A stretch of DNA of 26,185 nucleotides, from positions 37,546 to 63,730 of the forward strand of contig NW_003213425.1 of NCBI RefSeq assembly GCF_000006405.1, read 5' to 3'. Position 1 is the first letter of the stretch; every line of letters starts with the position of its first letter. Positions 9,624 to 19,976 of this stretch are shown here, piece after piece. The notes beneath the pieces are model-generated. The model saw nothing but the letters and a program-made list of their open reading frames with translations. It did not search any database and was not told where the DNA came from. Source of the stretch: Perkinsus marinus ATCC 50983 (taxonomy: Eukaryota > Perkinsozoa > Perkinsida > Perkinsidae). Position numbers and translations under genes: made by a program.

Positions 9624-9773
9624 ATGAGGTCTTCCTCTGTACGGAAGTCAATGGGCCTATAAGCCCAGCAGCTGGAACTCAAAATTTTCAAGATGGTACT
9701 CTCCAATAAGCCCTATGATGGTCCATCGCTGAGGGGAAGTTCATCTCGATGTGCGATAATGTGTTTAACTTCG

Positions 9774-9795
9774 AGTTTAAATTAAACTGCTTAAT
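9774..9795. repeat. 22-bp footprint present in A1, absent in A2
   Basis: AGTTTAA (9774-9780), A, TTAAACT (9782-9788), GCTTAA (one mismatch to GTTTAA), T. In A2 the same place (20994-21001) reads AGTTTAAT only, so 14 bp were gained in A1. Confidence 0.85.
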
Positions 9796-9853
9796 TCACA
9801 GAGATTAAATTCAATTCCTCGACAACTACTCGTCGAATATTCCGACTCAGAAT

Positions 9854-9875
9854 CGCTCCACTGGAGCCGCTTCAA
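9854..9875. repeat. Decayed footprint shared by A1 and A2
   Basis: CGCTCCA, C, TGGAGCC, GCTTCA. Three of the 22 positions deviate. The same sequence is at 21062-21083, so this event would predate the A duplication. Confidence 0.5.
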
Positions 9876-10355
9876 GGAGCCAGTGTCTCCACTGCCAGTC
9901 TAGGGGTCACCGTGATTCTACTGGCCGGAAGGAGAACTCTCAAGATTCATTTATCGGGAACTGCCAGTGTTATCGACTCCATGTACTCCTTGACGGTAGC
10001 CGAGACGCTCAGCCGAGAGGATCCGCAAGCGCTTGCCTACTCCAGTGAATTCTGAGTGAGGGGAGGGCGACACCCACACAGTGTAGCACCGAGACTATAC
10101 GACATCGCGACGAGATGTCTATGGATCCTCCTGCTTTGTGAATGTTCCATTTTCATGCGTACCGGGTGTCTCAGTAAACTGGATGGTAATCAAGTGTATT
10201 TCGGTCGTCATCTGCAAAGCGAGCAGTATCCTGATTACCAGGATATCCTCACACAATCGCCATGCACGACTGGAGAACGAGCGGAGGAATGGAGTTCTCA
10301 GGCTGAGGAACATCATCTACCTAGCAACACCGTCATTTACGGTATGGGATGGTAG

Positions 10356-10400
10356 GCAATCAACTGAGCATTTACGGTCCGTAAATGCACAGTTGATTGC
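10356..10400. repeat. 22-bp-arm palindrome with a 1-nt loop
   Basis: 10356-10377 pairs with 10379-10400 around a single T, with one mismatch. It spans the end of homology between A1 and A2. Only the inner part is kept in A2. Confidence 0.85.
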
Positions 10401-10479
10401 ATGCCGATCACACTAGGCCTTCTCGACGAAGTGGCAGATTTTGTCCGTGTTCTGCGGACTCCACTCTAGAACTTGATGG

Positions 10480-10572
10480 GGTCAGAGTTTAAGCGTTGGA
10501 TTGTCGATCGTACTCGGGCCTGTAGCGTGACATAGATCTCGGGTTCGATTCCCAGACTCGGCATCTTTCGCA
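10480..10572 (+). repeat. tRNA-like fragment (decayed tRNA or SINE head)
   Basis: A perfect B box GGTTCGATTCC (10542-10552) is followed by a plausible acceptor-like segment and GCA. The 5' half does not fold as a tRNA and the T stem has one mismatch. It shares the surrounding TCTCGGGTTCGA and TTTCG blocks with 225-260. Confidence 0.3.
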
Positions 10573-10603
10573 CAAAAAAGGTTTCTTCAAACATATACTC
10601 TCG

Positions 10604-10640
10604 GAGACGCATCGAATCGACAATTTCGATTCGATGTCTC
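10604..10640. repeat. Hairpin
   Basis: CATCGAATCGA (10610-10620) pairs exactly with TCGATTCGATG (10626-10636) around a 5-nt loop. Outer GAGA and TCTC extend the stem past a small bulge. Confidence 0.8.
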
Positions 10641-12020
10641 CATATTTCTTTTAAGATAAGCATCCATTCAGTTCACGATTGGTTCTTTCGCCGTGTTCGA
10701 ACTATCTCTGGTTATACAGAAATAACCCGTACGCACACACACATGCACGCACACCCGAAGTGATCCAAAGTGCAGTATATAACTCCGCTTGCAGCGTTCC
10801 CTCCGCAATGAGGGTATTTATATTCACCCTGGACCAGAGTCTCTGGTCCAGTCGACACTTTTGGTATTTTTCTGCGTGTCTCTGCATGAAGAGGGACTTT
10901 ATTCGATAGAGTCTATTGACGGTAGGACTAGAGCCTCGTCATATCCCACTGACCTCAACTAGGTTGCCTTCAAAATTCTGATCCTATCGCGCTGTCTCTC
11001 ATTCCTATGATACACACATGCGCATCAGCATGCCCTGCTGATGATTTACGTGCATTATAAACTAACCTCGTTATTTCTGGTTTATGCTCGATCTACTTGA
11101 GCTCTCTTATTGCTTCCTTTCGTCAGTACCTACTTCCATCTTTCCTCTATGCCTAGTGTTGCTAGTCGGACTAGGGCGAAGCGGGCGTGCACCTTATCTC
11201 CACACCCACATGAAAATTCCCAACAAGATTTCCACCCCCGTCTCACTCCGCCTCGATTAGGCGTATCACCCTCCGTTAGCCGCATCGACACGGCCTTTAC
11301 TAGCTAGCTATATGGAGTGGTCATCTGTGTGTATGAATGCCTTCCTCTGTTTCGATCATGTCGTGAAGGCCTCCTCTGGTGGCTTGGCACGTACACACTG
11401 TGCAATGGTTCCACCTGCCCTCAAAGGAGCTCCTAGTCATCGTCACCTAGTATAATTTCATCATCACTTAGTCCTACAGACGCGCACCTCCACTATGCCC
11501 ATCATACACTGCTATTCCGTGTACAGAAGGGTCCCTTTTGGTGTCTTAATCTTCATATTCAAAACGAGCCATCTTCAACGGGTACATGACCTCGTACCAA
11601 CTGAGTGGCGTTGTTTTCCTCTCACGTCTCAGCACCCATCCCTATCACCTAGTCGGCGTCGGTCGAGTGTCTACCTACCTCCTTAGAGAGAGCGGTTGCA
11701 ATTGTCCATGAGAGTGACCTGACTGATCTCCGTTGGAGCTCTACATCGTTTCTCTGAATGAGCAACAAGTTTACGAGAGGAAACAGCGGATAAGAGAAGG
11801 AAACAGCGACAATATCAACTCACAGATCTCACAATTCGTATAGCCGTTGACCTAGGAGGCAGTGGCCCAAGGCAGAACGATACCCTTCCCATTGACATAA
11901 ACACTACAACGCCACCCCTGTCATATCACATGAAAACTACATCGAGAAGAGAGATCATCATCAATTATGCTTCTGCAACCGTATAAACTGAAACCAACAT
12001 CTTCATACCAAAACTAGAAC
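10641..12020. other. Gene-free stretch
   Basis: Several short ORFs on the plus strand (10679-10909, 11110-11307, 11495-11686) show no family signature. A perfect 11-bp palindrome with a 1-nt loop is at 10829-10851 (CTGGACCAGAG and its reverse complement around T). A CA-rich patch is at about 10733-10755. The block GGAAACAGCG is repeated directly at about 11778 and 11801. Confidence 0.5.
10829..10851. repeat. 11-bp-arm palindrome with a 1-nt loop
   Basis: CTGGACCAGAG (10829-10839), T, CTCTGGTCCAG (10841-10851). It has the single-base loop of the footprint family but no third copy of the arm. Confidence 0.85.
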
Positions 12021-12024
12021 ATAC

Positions 12025-13138
12025 CTACTCGCCGAACGCAGAATCCTCCATACCAGTAGGAGTTTTGGAAACACGCTTCCTGAGGTTATATCTATCCGAA
12101 CCTCCACGAACTGGTGAGTCAGCAGGCACCACACTAGGTGTCGATGACCTAGGGATACTCTCATGGGAAGTAGAGGAAGCTAATCTAAGGTAGGGTAGCC
12201 ATCCACCACAGTACTCCAACTTAGCACCTTTACGGGGCTCATTGATGATATGCCGGATAGAGGCTACCATTACACCATATAGATGAATACCGATCTGCTC
12301 TAGTTTATGGATTATCACATGAAAAACTGGGAAGCTAACCAAAATAATGATCGTGGCAGTACTGGCCGTAGACGACCTCTATAACACTGACACCCATAGC
12401 CAGGATGAGGAGGGCTCCAGAGAAGACTAGAGGACCATAGGCAGCCTTCTCCCTCTCTTCACAGTTATGCCGCATTCATGCCGCTCCTACACCAGCAGCA
12501 ACAACAGCAGGCACTAGAATGACGAAGAGAGCAGGAACATCCCCTCTATGACCAAACATAGCAGGGAGAGTTCTAACACACTGCACGATGAATAGCCACA
12601 TAGTCACAGTGAGAATAGCACGTATGGGAGTAGACTTCAACAGCCCACCGGTCATCCAGGAATACATAAAAAGGTATATAGAGAGTTACTGAGGACCGAG
12701 GTTAGTGTGATAGCATTGAGAGGGGGATACAACGTCATATGTAAGAAGAATGCGCAGGTATACATCCATAATGCTCATTACTTCATCATATCTATACCGT
12801 ATAGCTTGATAAAGTAGAGTTGTACCAGCGAGCGGTATAGCACTAGCAACAGCATAGGACTCTGCTACCCAGGGTAGGACCTTATAATTCGGCTCTGGAT
12901 GAGCTCATAACCCGTCTTCATAGCACCAAAACACATTACCATCTCTCGGCCACCCACGTGTGGGATATCCAACCCCACCTACGGGGACCACATTATAGAA
13001 ACCAACGATAGAAATGAGGGCACCTAGGAACTCCATGCCTGACATCTTACTGTTGCTGCAGAGGCTATTGAAGATGCCAACCATCATAACAATATCAACT
13101 AAGAGGAACCGATACAGAGGAGTGTTGTAACCCAACAA
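12025..13138 (-). CDS. Seven-transmembrane, GPCR-like protein (exon model partly uncertain)
   Basis: Minus-strand exons follow one another with seven hydrophobic segments: FLLVDIVMMVGIFNSLC; GMEFLGALISIVGFYNVVP; ESYAVASAIPLAALWMYTC (12880-12826 joined to 12773-12697 by a 52-nt intron in phase 1); IRAILTVTMWLFIVQCV (12634-12491); VPALFVILVPAVVAAGVGA; YGPLVFSGALLILAMGVSV (from 12454); and TATIIILVSFPVFHVIIHKL. A polar serine/threonine-rich tail of about 75 residues follows, ending MEDSAFGE, with the stop at 12025. This topology is that of a G-protein-coupled-receptor-like protein, and the tail could be phosphorylated; both are inference. The first exon, the junction near 12900 and the junction near 12340 are not settled, and no start codon was fixed. 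It runs in the same direction as the nonaspanin gene, 190 bp downstream of its stop. Confidence 0.5.
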
Positions 13139-13330
13139 GTCCTTTCAAACTTGTATCATCGCTATTCATAAACCTTATATCATCACCAAGCAATAATAAC
13201 AACAAATTCCTTCAAAAACTACCACCGTGAATGATAATGTCTTTTACACTTACTGCTGAATGTTACCGTCGTGAAATCCCTTAGTTGAAGTATTAGCATA
13301 CTCCAAAATTTCCCCTCCCCTCGGTGCATG

Positions 13331-16300
13331 CTAATCTACCTTAATTCTCGAATAGATATACCACACGAAGCAGTAGGTTGCCAGGAAGCTGGCAGTACCC
13401 AACATAAGGAAGATTGCATACGCTACAATGAGGGAATATAGGAAATAGAAAGACACCTGTAATAGACCTGTCATGCTCGTTTGGAAGTAATAGTAAAAAC
13501 AGTAAACATAAAAGAAGGCACTCACTGAACCCCCCGACATAAAGGATCTCCACCACCATCTATGGTCTTCGACATTCAAATGCAAATACGTAAAGAGGAT
13601 CGTAACAGCAGCAGCCACTAGGAATACCAATACGCATGCTAACAGGAGTATACCATACAGTGTGTAGAGCTTAGGACCCCATACCGAGTTGAAGATGTAG
13701 TGGAGCTCAATATAGATAGCGGAGAATGGTAGGAAGCCTGCAGCTATCATCTGGCAGGTAGAACTCTGATACCAGTGGCAGGAGGGTATCTCCCTGGCGA
13801 GCTTGTTGGTCTTGCATGGGAACATATTTCCCCCCGCTTCACTCTTCCTCTTCATAGACTTATGCCTACCAACAATCCCACCAACTACAGTCAACGGGAA
13901 GGTAATACATGCCCACATAGTAATGATAAAGAGTATAGTAGCAAAAGGCCATGCTGCTGTAGAGTTGTACCTATCTAGGGAATCATCCAGGAACCTATAA
14001 TGTTCCCGAGAGGGGTCCACATGGCTAGGAACACATTCTTCAATCAGTTCCTCATGTGAATTTCACCACACTAGGAACATTGCTAAAAAACCCTGAGAGA
14101 TGTTACTCCTCAAAGCTAGATGGATCCTTATAATGTACTATTCCTGTCAATCTTTATACAGTAGTATAGGGATAAGACTATCCTACTACTAGTACTACTT
14201 ACGCAATAGCAACAGTATTGAGGATCATCCATATACCAAAAGCTGGCCCCATGAAGGCGATAGCAGTGACGAAGATATTCCAAGCCCACTTCTCTCCACC
14301 CAGGGAGTTGTATAGCCGTGCTGATACGTATCCACCTAGAGTAATCAGATAGAAAATAAATGCGACCCTGGTCACTGACCTGAGGCCGCTGTAATAAGAT
14401 AGGAGATGATCCCAGCCGTCATGACCGCACCCCTCTGATAATACAGGCCAATGCAGCCGACCAGTACCACCAGGACGGCAGCCAACAGGAGCTGGGCCTG
14501 AATAATGACCAACCATTTCAATTAAACTTCGAGTAATCCACTGAAAAAAGGTGACAAGAACATTAAAAAATGGCATTTTTTTCGTAAGAACTGGGTAGAC
14601 TATCGAAAAAAATATTGGGCAAAAGCATCAAGTAGAAACGGCGTAGATCGGCCTTACACCAGCACCAACTGCCGCCGACAGGAAGAGTCTATGTACAGGT
14701 GGTCGGAATACATCAGCACAGAGCAGCTTCCATCCAGTCTCCTCTTCAACTGCAGCCAACTCCTCATCAGGTATAGCCAGATAACGTGAGAGGTCCGAAC
14801 GGACCACCTGGGAAGGTAGTGAAGGATCGAAAAACAGATGGTCATTACCCTTATGATGACCAGCAGTAGCAATGACAATATTAGCATGATCAAGACGAAG
14901 GAGTTAATGATGGCTAATATTTGTATATCAATAGGCTGATCGGCACCTGACATCAAGGCCGCCTTCATTTGGGTCTCTAAGGCTTCCGATGCAGTGATTG
15001 GCGACTCAACCTGAACACTCGTTCCACATCACACATGAGGCTAACACTTACCCATTTAACTGAATAATAAAAGGGCACCTCCAGCTCGCCGGTTTTAGCA
15101 TCAACTTCTGTGATCTCGAATACATGTTCCAAGTCCATGTCTGTTGTCATGTTCACCGACACCACTACGCCGTCATTATAGCCCATAGTAAACTCGAAGT
15201 AGTTCAATAGGAAATATCTATAGATAATAATCAGTGTTGGAAAATATACACATGGTCAATTACAGGTGTTGGACCAACACGTCCAAGGAATCATCCAAAA
15301 ATCTTTTATGCTCCTTCGAGGAAGCTTGTTTGAATCATATAAACGACAAGGAACGAATTTTTCAGAGAATTTTTCATCCAAATCTTATATTAGGAACATT
15401 CATCAGCTCCTTGCCGATACTAGGGAACATAATTTCTCAATGCTGAATGACAATTTTGGGAAATTATTATTGGTTTCTGTATGCTTATACCGCCCTACAG
15501 GTCGTGTTTGAATTATCACAATGCAGTATCGGAAACTCCTGAGCTGAGGAAGCCAACACTGTCCACAATGGACCATCACCAAAAGGCACCATATTCACCA
15601 ACCTGCTGCTAGTCCCAACATCCTCATCCTCAACGGCTAGAGCCCCCACAGGCCTCACGATTGGCAGCCCACCGACCTAAACAAGGATATCTAAACCTTT
15701 GGAGAAAACGTGATCGTCGTCGTCGACTTACGAACATTTCAAACATGTAACTGTCCTCTATAGCGGCCTGGAAAATTTCAATCTCCCCTTCCGTGAAGGT
15801 CTTCTGACAGACTTTTGTCTTGGGCACATCCTCTCTGTAGTTAACACTGTATATCGAATTCACTAGCCTGTCCCCTTTCAGAATCTGATGATAACCATAA
15901 ACCTCAGTGGAGCTCACCACTGGTGAGTCACCAGTATGGACACGGGCAGCTACGTGTCTTGGCGACAATATGAAAATCGTGAGGAAATTTAGGGAAATCT
16001 ATCTTAGTTTCCCTACACATCTACCCTAATTCGTATATGAACTCCCACGAGTAGCTTTAAGAACTCCCGAGCTCAGCTGAGGAATGCGAACATATATTCC
16101 TACTCCAACACCAGTACTCACCTGGCCGAAACTCATCCACTCCGACTCGATAACTTCCGGTTTACAAAAGGGCAGATCATAATAACGATAAGTCTCCGTA
16201 GGGTTCGCGAAGGGCCATATCTTGTTCATACCTAATAACACCACTACACTCCTACTACTGCCAACAAATATGACAACTTACTTATCCTAACACTCTTCAT

Positions 16301-16375
16301 ATCAGCCTGGCTGCTTACGAGTTGACCAACAACAGTCAAGGCAAATACAACTTGCTCAATTCTAGAGGGCCTCAT
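13331..16375 (-). CDS. Transmembrane 9 superfamily protein (nonaspanin, EMP70 family)
   Basis: Ten exons: 16375-16282, 16231-16122, 15884-15732, 15676-15603, 15217-15052, 14974-14849, 14807-14658, 14497-14380, 14335-14203, 13970-13331. All introns are GT-AG and every phase matches, giving 587 residues, within the usual range. Residues 1-24 form a signal peptide (MRPSRIEQVVFALTVVGQLV, then SSQA). The lumenal part carries the family signatures NPTETYRYYDLPFC, ILKGDRLVNS, AIEDSYMFEMF with GGLP, and YYSVKW. TM1 (exon 6) is followed by the cytosolic EEETGWKL and DVFRPP motifs. The last exon has FPLTVVGGIVG, REIP, PFSAIYIELHYIF and WWWRSF, and ends RIKVD. The family has nine membrane spans and resides in Golgi or endosomes. 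A terminal K-x-D/E motif binds COPI and retains it in the Golgi. Introns are 50, 237, 55, 385, 77, 41, 160, 44 and 232 nt; the longest (15602-15218) holds a repeat element. Confidence 0.95.
15239..15479 (-). repeat. Intron-resident dispersed element in nonaspanin intron 4
   Basis: Read on the minus strand it begins CAGAAACCAA followed by AATTTCCCAAAATT. It ends TTGACCATGTGTATATTTTC, about 20 nt before the acceptor of exon 5. The same two end motifs flank parts of copies B1 and B2. The interior is not obviously shared. It lies in the longest intron of an otherwise compact gene. Confidence 0.5.
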
Positions 16376-17166
16376 TATCACGTGAAATAATCTGCGGAGT
16401 ACTAACGCCAGCAGTATCACAAAGCGCAATACAAATACGAATAGAAACTACATGTATGAGTATACCATCACTGTGTGTGCATAGGAATAATATGTACTTG
16501 ATCGTGGGCAGGGCAGTATCCACTACATCGGTCATGTCACAGGCTGATACTTCCAACACCGACTAGTAGATCCTTCAAAAACACGTTGTCAAATTCGGGA
16601 TTGTCGATCAAGGATGTTCTTTTATGTGAAATCTTACGCCTCAGACGTGTTAGAGATATCTAAGCCTCAAAGCGCAATATTTAATAATCATATGCTGTGA
16701 ATCTTTAATGCTTGTTTTATGTAGTTTGTATGTATGAACTATATACTAGTTTGAGTATAGTAATTGTATTTTCAGATTAACGGATTACTCGACCAGGCCT
16801 ACACAAGCAAGCATTATATCTTCGAAGGCTTACTAGTTTATAAATTCCTAATGACGATAGTACCTATTAGGAGGAATCTTCAGCAGGAATTTCCTCAACA
16901 GGTCATCGGCAGTGTTGGAATTTACATTTGCTCCCCTCAACTGAACTCGCATGTTCCCTCACTAATTATAGACCTCATAATGTGTCGTGAACAAGCAGGT
17001 AGGCTTCAGTACTGTGCAACACAACAGCACAGAACAAGTCGAAGGCCATTCTGTCCACACGTACACCGTGTGCAATAGCTATGCGAAATAGATCAACTTG
17101 GCGAACGACTACTGATGCTTTCAGTGAGAGCACTCACAACGGGAGCAGCACGAATCTACAACAAAT
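16376..17166. other. Gene-free stretch upstream of the nonaspanin gene
   Basis: The nonaspanin promoter must lie here, but no recognisable element was seen. A plus-strand ORF at 16764-17078 (104 codons) shows no family signature. The minus-strand frame upstream of the chosen ATG stays open and hydrophobic back to about 16460, so a longer N-terminus is possible. Confidence 0.4.
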
Positions 17167-17249
17167 GCTCAGAAACCAACGAAAATTTTCCAAAATTTCC
17201 TCTTAGAATTTTCACATTTTCATCGATACATGAAATTTCCCCCACACAG

Positions 17250-17877
17250 GTAATCCATAAAATTACATCAAGGGCTGGGTTCATCTCCTCGACCGCCCTA
17301 GCAGCTGTTATGGACGTTTGTTTACCTACATGCTGCTTCCTGAACGATAACAACAAGCAAATACCCCGTGATCACGATCAGTGGTGGAGAAATATACGTT
17401 CGCTCTCATCAGCTCAGCTCAGGAGTTCTCACTAATTATGGAAGACTGCAGAGAAAGCAACAAAAATTTCCCGCATCATTTTCATGTTATCACCAACGTA
17501 TGTAGTTGACAATGTGCATCTTTCTCCTGATCCTGATTACGAGTGTTATTTAATGCTTAGAACTTTTACTCTGCTCTACTCGTGATACTCCACAATCGCC
17601 CCTCTCGTGCAATATCTTATAGCTGTACTAAGGTGTAGCCTAGCTACTATGCTAATTATACAAGTGATGATAAGACGTTTATTGTATTGTATGCGATAGT
17701 ATTGTTGTCAGTCTATCAACTCTCACTCGTTTTGATATTACTAATAATTTGTCTCTCTCTTCAAGGCTTGATGTGGAGATGGACACTGGAGAGTATAGGT
17801 CTAGGAAACTCCAGATCCATCAGGGCCACATGGAGCTGCTCGGAGCGGCCGAACTTACCCAAATTGGAAACTGGTAG
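17250..17877 (+). CDS. Putative split gene in B1 (two exon candidates)
   Basis: Candidate exon 17250-17435 follows the acceptor CCCACACAG and codes for VIHKITSRAGF, then ALAAVMDVCLPTCCFLNDNN and QWWRNIRS. Only one residue (S/A) differs in B2, with one silent change. Candidate terminal exon 17766-17877 follows a pyrimidine tract and AG (CTCTCTCTTCAAG). It reads LDVEMDTGEYRSRKLQIHQG then HMELLGAAELTQIGNW and a stop; the only change in B2 is E to D. The exon between them, and the start, were not found, and the first exon's donor is unclear. No family is known to me. If these are exons, B carries a gene of its own that was duplicated with it. Confidence 0.35.
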
Positions 17878-18127
17878 GATACCCACCCTGAACGGTTTAG
17901 AGGAACATTACGGGATAGTGAATAACCGTACTACTTCGATATGAAGGATAACTACGACGAAAATTCATTGACATGCTCCACTCATAAGCTTAGCCCTGAA
18001 TCGACCTCGAATATTGAATGACCATTCCGAGTGAAACGGCTGGCCGAGCTACACATACAAATTGTTTGCTGCACTTGAGTAACACTACCCTCATAACAAA
18101 GTACTATTGCCATAACCCTGCCTCCTT

Positions 18128-18149
18128 GCCTAGACTCTAGGCCCTAGAG
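18128..18149. repeat. 22-bp footprint present in B1, absent in B2
   Basis: GCCTAGA (18128-18134), C, TCTAGGC (18136-18142), CCTAGA, G: all 22 positions fit. B2 has only GCCTAGAG at 22624-22631, so the 14-bp difference is clean. Confidence 0.9.
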
Positions 18150-18379
18150 TATGCATGACAACCACGAGCAAACGAGGAAAGCCCAGTGACCTACTCGAAC
18201 GCTGGAGACCCTATAGTCAGGTTTCCCTATTTACAACAAGCACAGCCTCGTCCCGAGGACCAGTACCCTCCCAGAATCAATCACTAAATTCTTTGAGGCT
18301 GGTCACTATTTTTGCAAGATGCACGAACAGTGCGTTTAGGATAGTGCTCGCCCTTTGTGTGCATAGCACTAGTCAAATT

Positions 18380-19680
18380 ATCTGCGACAAACTATGAGTA
18401 TTCTGCACTGAGCGTACACCTCTCCCTCCCCTCTGGGACCGACCTGACGGTTACCAACTTGTATATCCGACCAACCATCTCCTCTTCGGACCACATCACA
18501 CTACCCGACCTACCACGTCAGAAGAGTCTACTTGTGGGTGATGTTAATGCTCATCACCCAGATTGGTCTGCCCTCGGAGTGGCTACGCCAACAGCGTCAC
18601 CGATATAGACCCTCCGACCTATTTCGATCCTCAAGGTACTTCTTATATTGATATTAGTGCTCTGAGTAAGGGCTTACTTCCGTTTGGAACGCGGAAAGTC
18701 CTGGACAATGCAATGGCAACGTCGGATCATCTACCGGTACTGGTTCGCTTGAGTAGCGCTTCTAAGTTTGCAACCAGGGGTGGCCCAAAGCCAACCAGTA
18801 AACTTTGGAATTTTAGACGGGCTGATTGGATGAAATACCGTAGCATTCTCGACTGCCAGGTAGCAACTATCGATTGGAGTCTCCCCCATCGCGTTTACAT
18901 ACAGCCCTGCTGCATGCCTTCAAACATGCAGCGAATTTGAGTATCCCTCGTGGTAGTCTGCCTGCTGCTAAGTATTTCTGGAATGCCTCTCTAAACGACC
19001 TTAGGCTGAATAAAAATTGGATTCGGCGTGCAATTAGTGCCCGCCAAGCTTCGGGTCTACCCTCTGACCGTCTGCACTCCACCTTACGGCGTGTCTCGCA
19101 TAAATACTCCTCTTCCATCCGTTCAGCGACATTGGAGGCATGGAAAACTTTTACCAGCAAACTGTCCACAGGTACACGACTAATCTGGAAGGTAGTAAAA
19201 AGTATGAGCGTAGGGTGCACAGTACCACAGGGAGTTGACATCGAGGGGGAAGTAGGTATTACTGCTGCCAATAAGTACGCTACTTACTTAACCGAAGACA
19301 TCTACAGGAGTAGACTACCTACTGCTACCAGATCGCAGTGGCGACTACGAGCGCACCATGATGAACGGTTCACGCGTTGGTCTTCTGAGCAAGCACAAGT
19401 CCCACCGTGCACACAACTCCCGGAAGCTCAACTCCTAGACTACCACCAGTTCTCACCATTCCGGTTAGAAGAGTATAAGCGTGCTCTACATCGTCTCAAG
19501 AACACATCTGCTCCTGGTCCTGACAGTCTTCCTGCTAAATTACTACGTGAGGCTTCCGACCAAGGACATGTAGCCTGTCTCAAGCTCATCAACATCTCCT
19601 TCACTACTACTACGGTCCCACACCAATAGCGACAAGGTCGGGTGGTTCTACTACGGAAAAAATCCTTCCATCATACTTCA
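18380..19680 (+). mobile_element. Truncated LINE (APE endonuclease plus start of reverse transcriptase)
   Basis: The fragment starts inside the endonuclease (LSATNYEYSALSVHLSLPSG, then LLVGDVNAHHPDWSALG, the family's GDFNAHH-W motif with F to V). It continues PTYFDPQGTSYIDISAL and ATSDHLPVLVRL (SDH is the family's catalytic motif). A linker follows. The reverse transcriptase begins with EEYKRALHRLKNTSAPGPDS, LPAKLL and, after a stop in place of the expected tryptophan (19627-19629), RQGRVVLLRK. Breaks seen: a frame change near 18600, one at a C run near 18890, and the stop at 19627. The 5' end, the palm domain of the RT and the 3' tail are missing. It is wedged between copies B1 and A2, so both of its ends are rearrangement joints and not insertion ends. 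The clade was not determined. Confidence 0.85.
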
Positions 19681-19812
19681 TCATACGTGCCCAATCGTCT
19701 ATACCACAGGAATTACTCCATCTCGAACACCGCCACAATGGGGAATTTTACGACGGTCGTCGGGTTGTGACTCACATCCTGTGGGATATTGATAAAGGAT
19801 AACAAGGATGGG

Positions 19813-19844
19813 CGCGAAGGATAACATCCTTCGCGAAGGATAAC
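19813..19844. repeat. A2-specific palindromic insertion with a 3-nt loop
   Basis: CGCGAAGGAT (19813-19822), AAC, ATCCTTCGCG (19826-19835), then AAGGATAAC, which repeats 19817-19825. A1 has one copy of the arm only (8671-8683). The layout is arm, loop, inverted arm, arm, as in the 22-bp family, but the loop is three bases and does not follow the complement rule. Confidence 0.75.
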
Positions 19845-19976
19845 TGTTATCCTAGTTCATGGTTGTCGCCTCATCCCCGACCTTCACCACAGTGAGCCAT
19901 TCTCCATATCTCATCCACGTCAGCTGGGTTACCACCCTAGTGCGATATCCACTTCGCCTCATCCTCCCGATTGAGC

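Larger units (their letters stand above)
8522..10393. repeat. Segmental duplication, copy A1
   Basis: This segment aligns end to end with 19681-21601 (A2), mostly above 95% by eye outside the secreted-protein coding region. It contains one minus-strand gene, an intronic 31-bp minisatellite (three units here, five in A2) and an A1-only 14-bp palindromic insertion. Similarity stops at 10393 within CACAGT. At the same point A2 turns into a palindrome and then copy B2. Confidence 0.9.
17167..18379. repeat. Segmental duplication, copy B1
   Basis: This segment aligns with 21614-22876 (B2), about 95% identical by eye. It ends at GCACTAGTCAAATT; LINE sequence follows in B1 and unrelated DNA in B2. 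It includes two exon candidates, two end-motif pairs of the intronic element and one B1-only palindromic insertion. Confidence 0.9.

Noticed and set aside
15234-15511. Plus-strand ORFs opposite the nonaspanin gene
   Set aside because: They lie wholly in intron 4 of the minus-strand gene and follow the repeat element. No protein signature.
18155-18397. ORF at the end of B1 as the N-terminus of the LINE
   Set aside because: The same sequence is in B2 without any LINE after it, and the LINE frame is different. The join at 18379 is a segment boundary.
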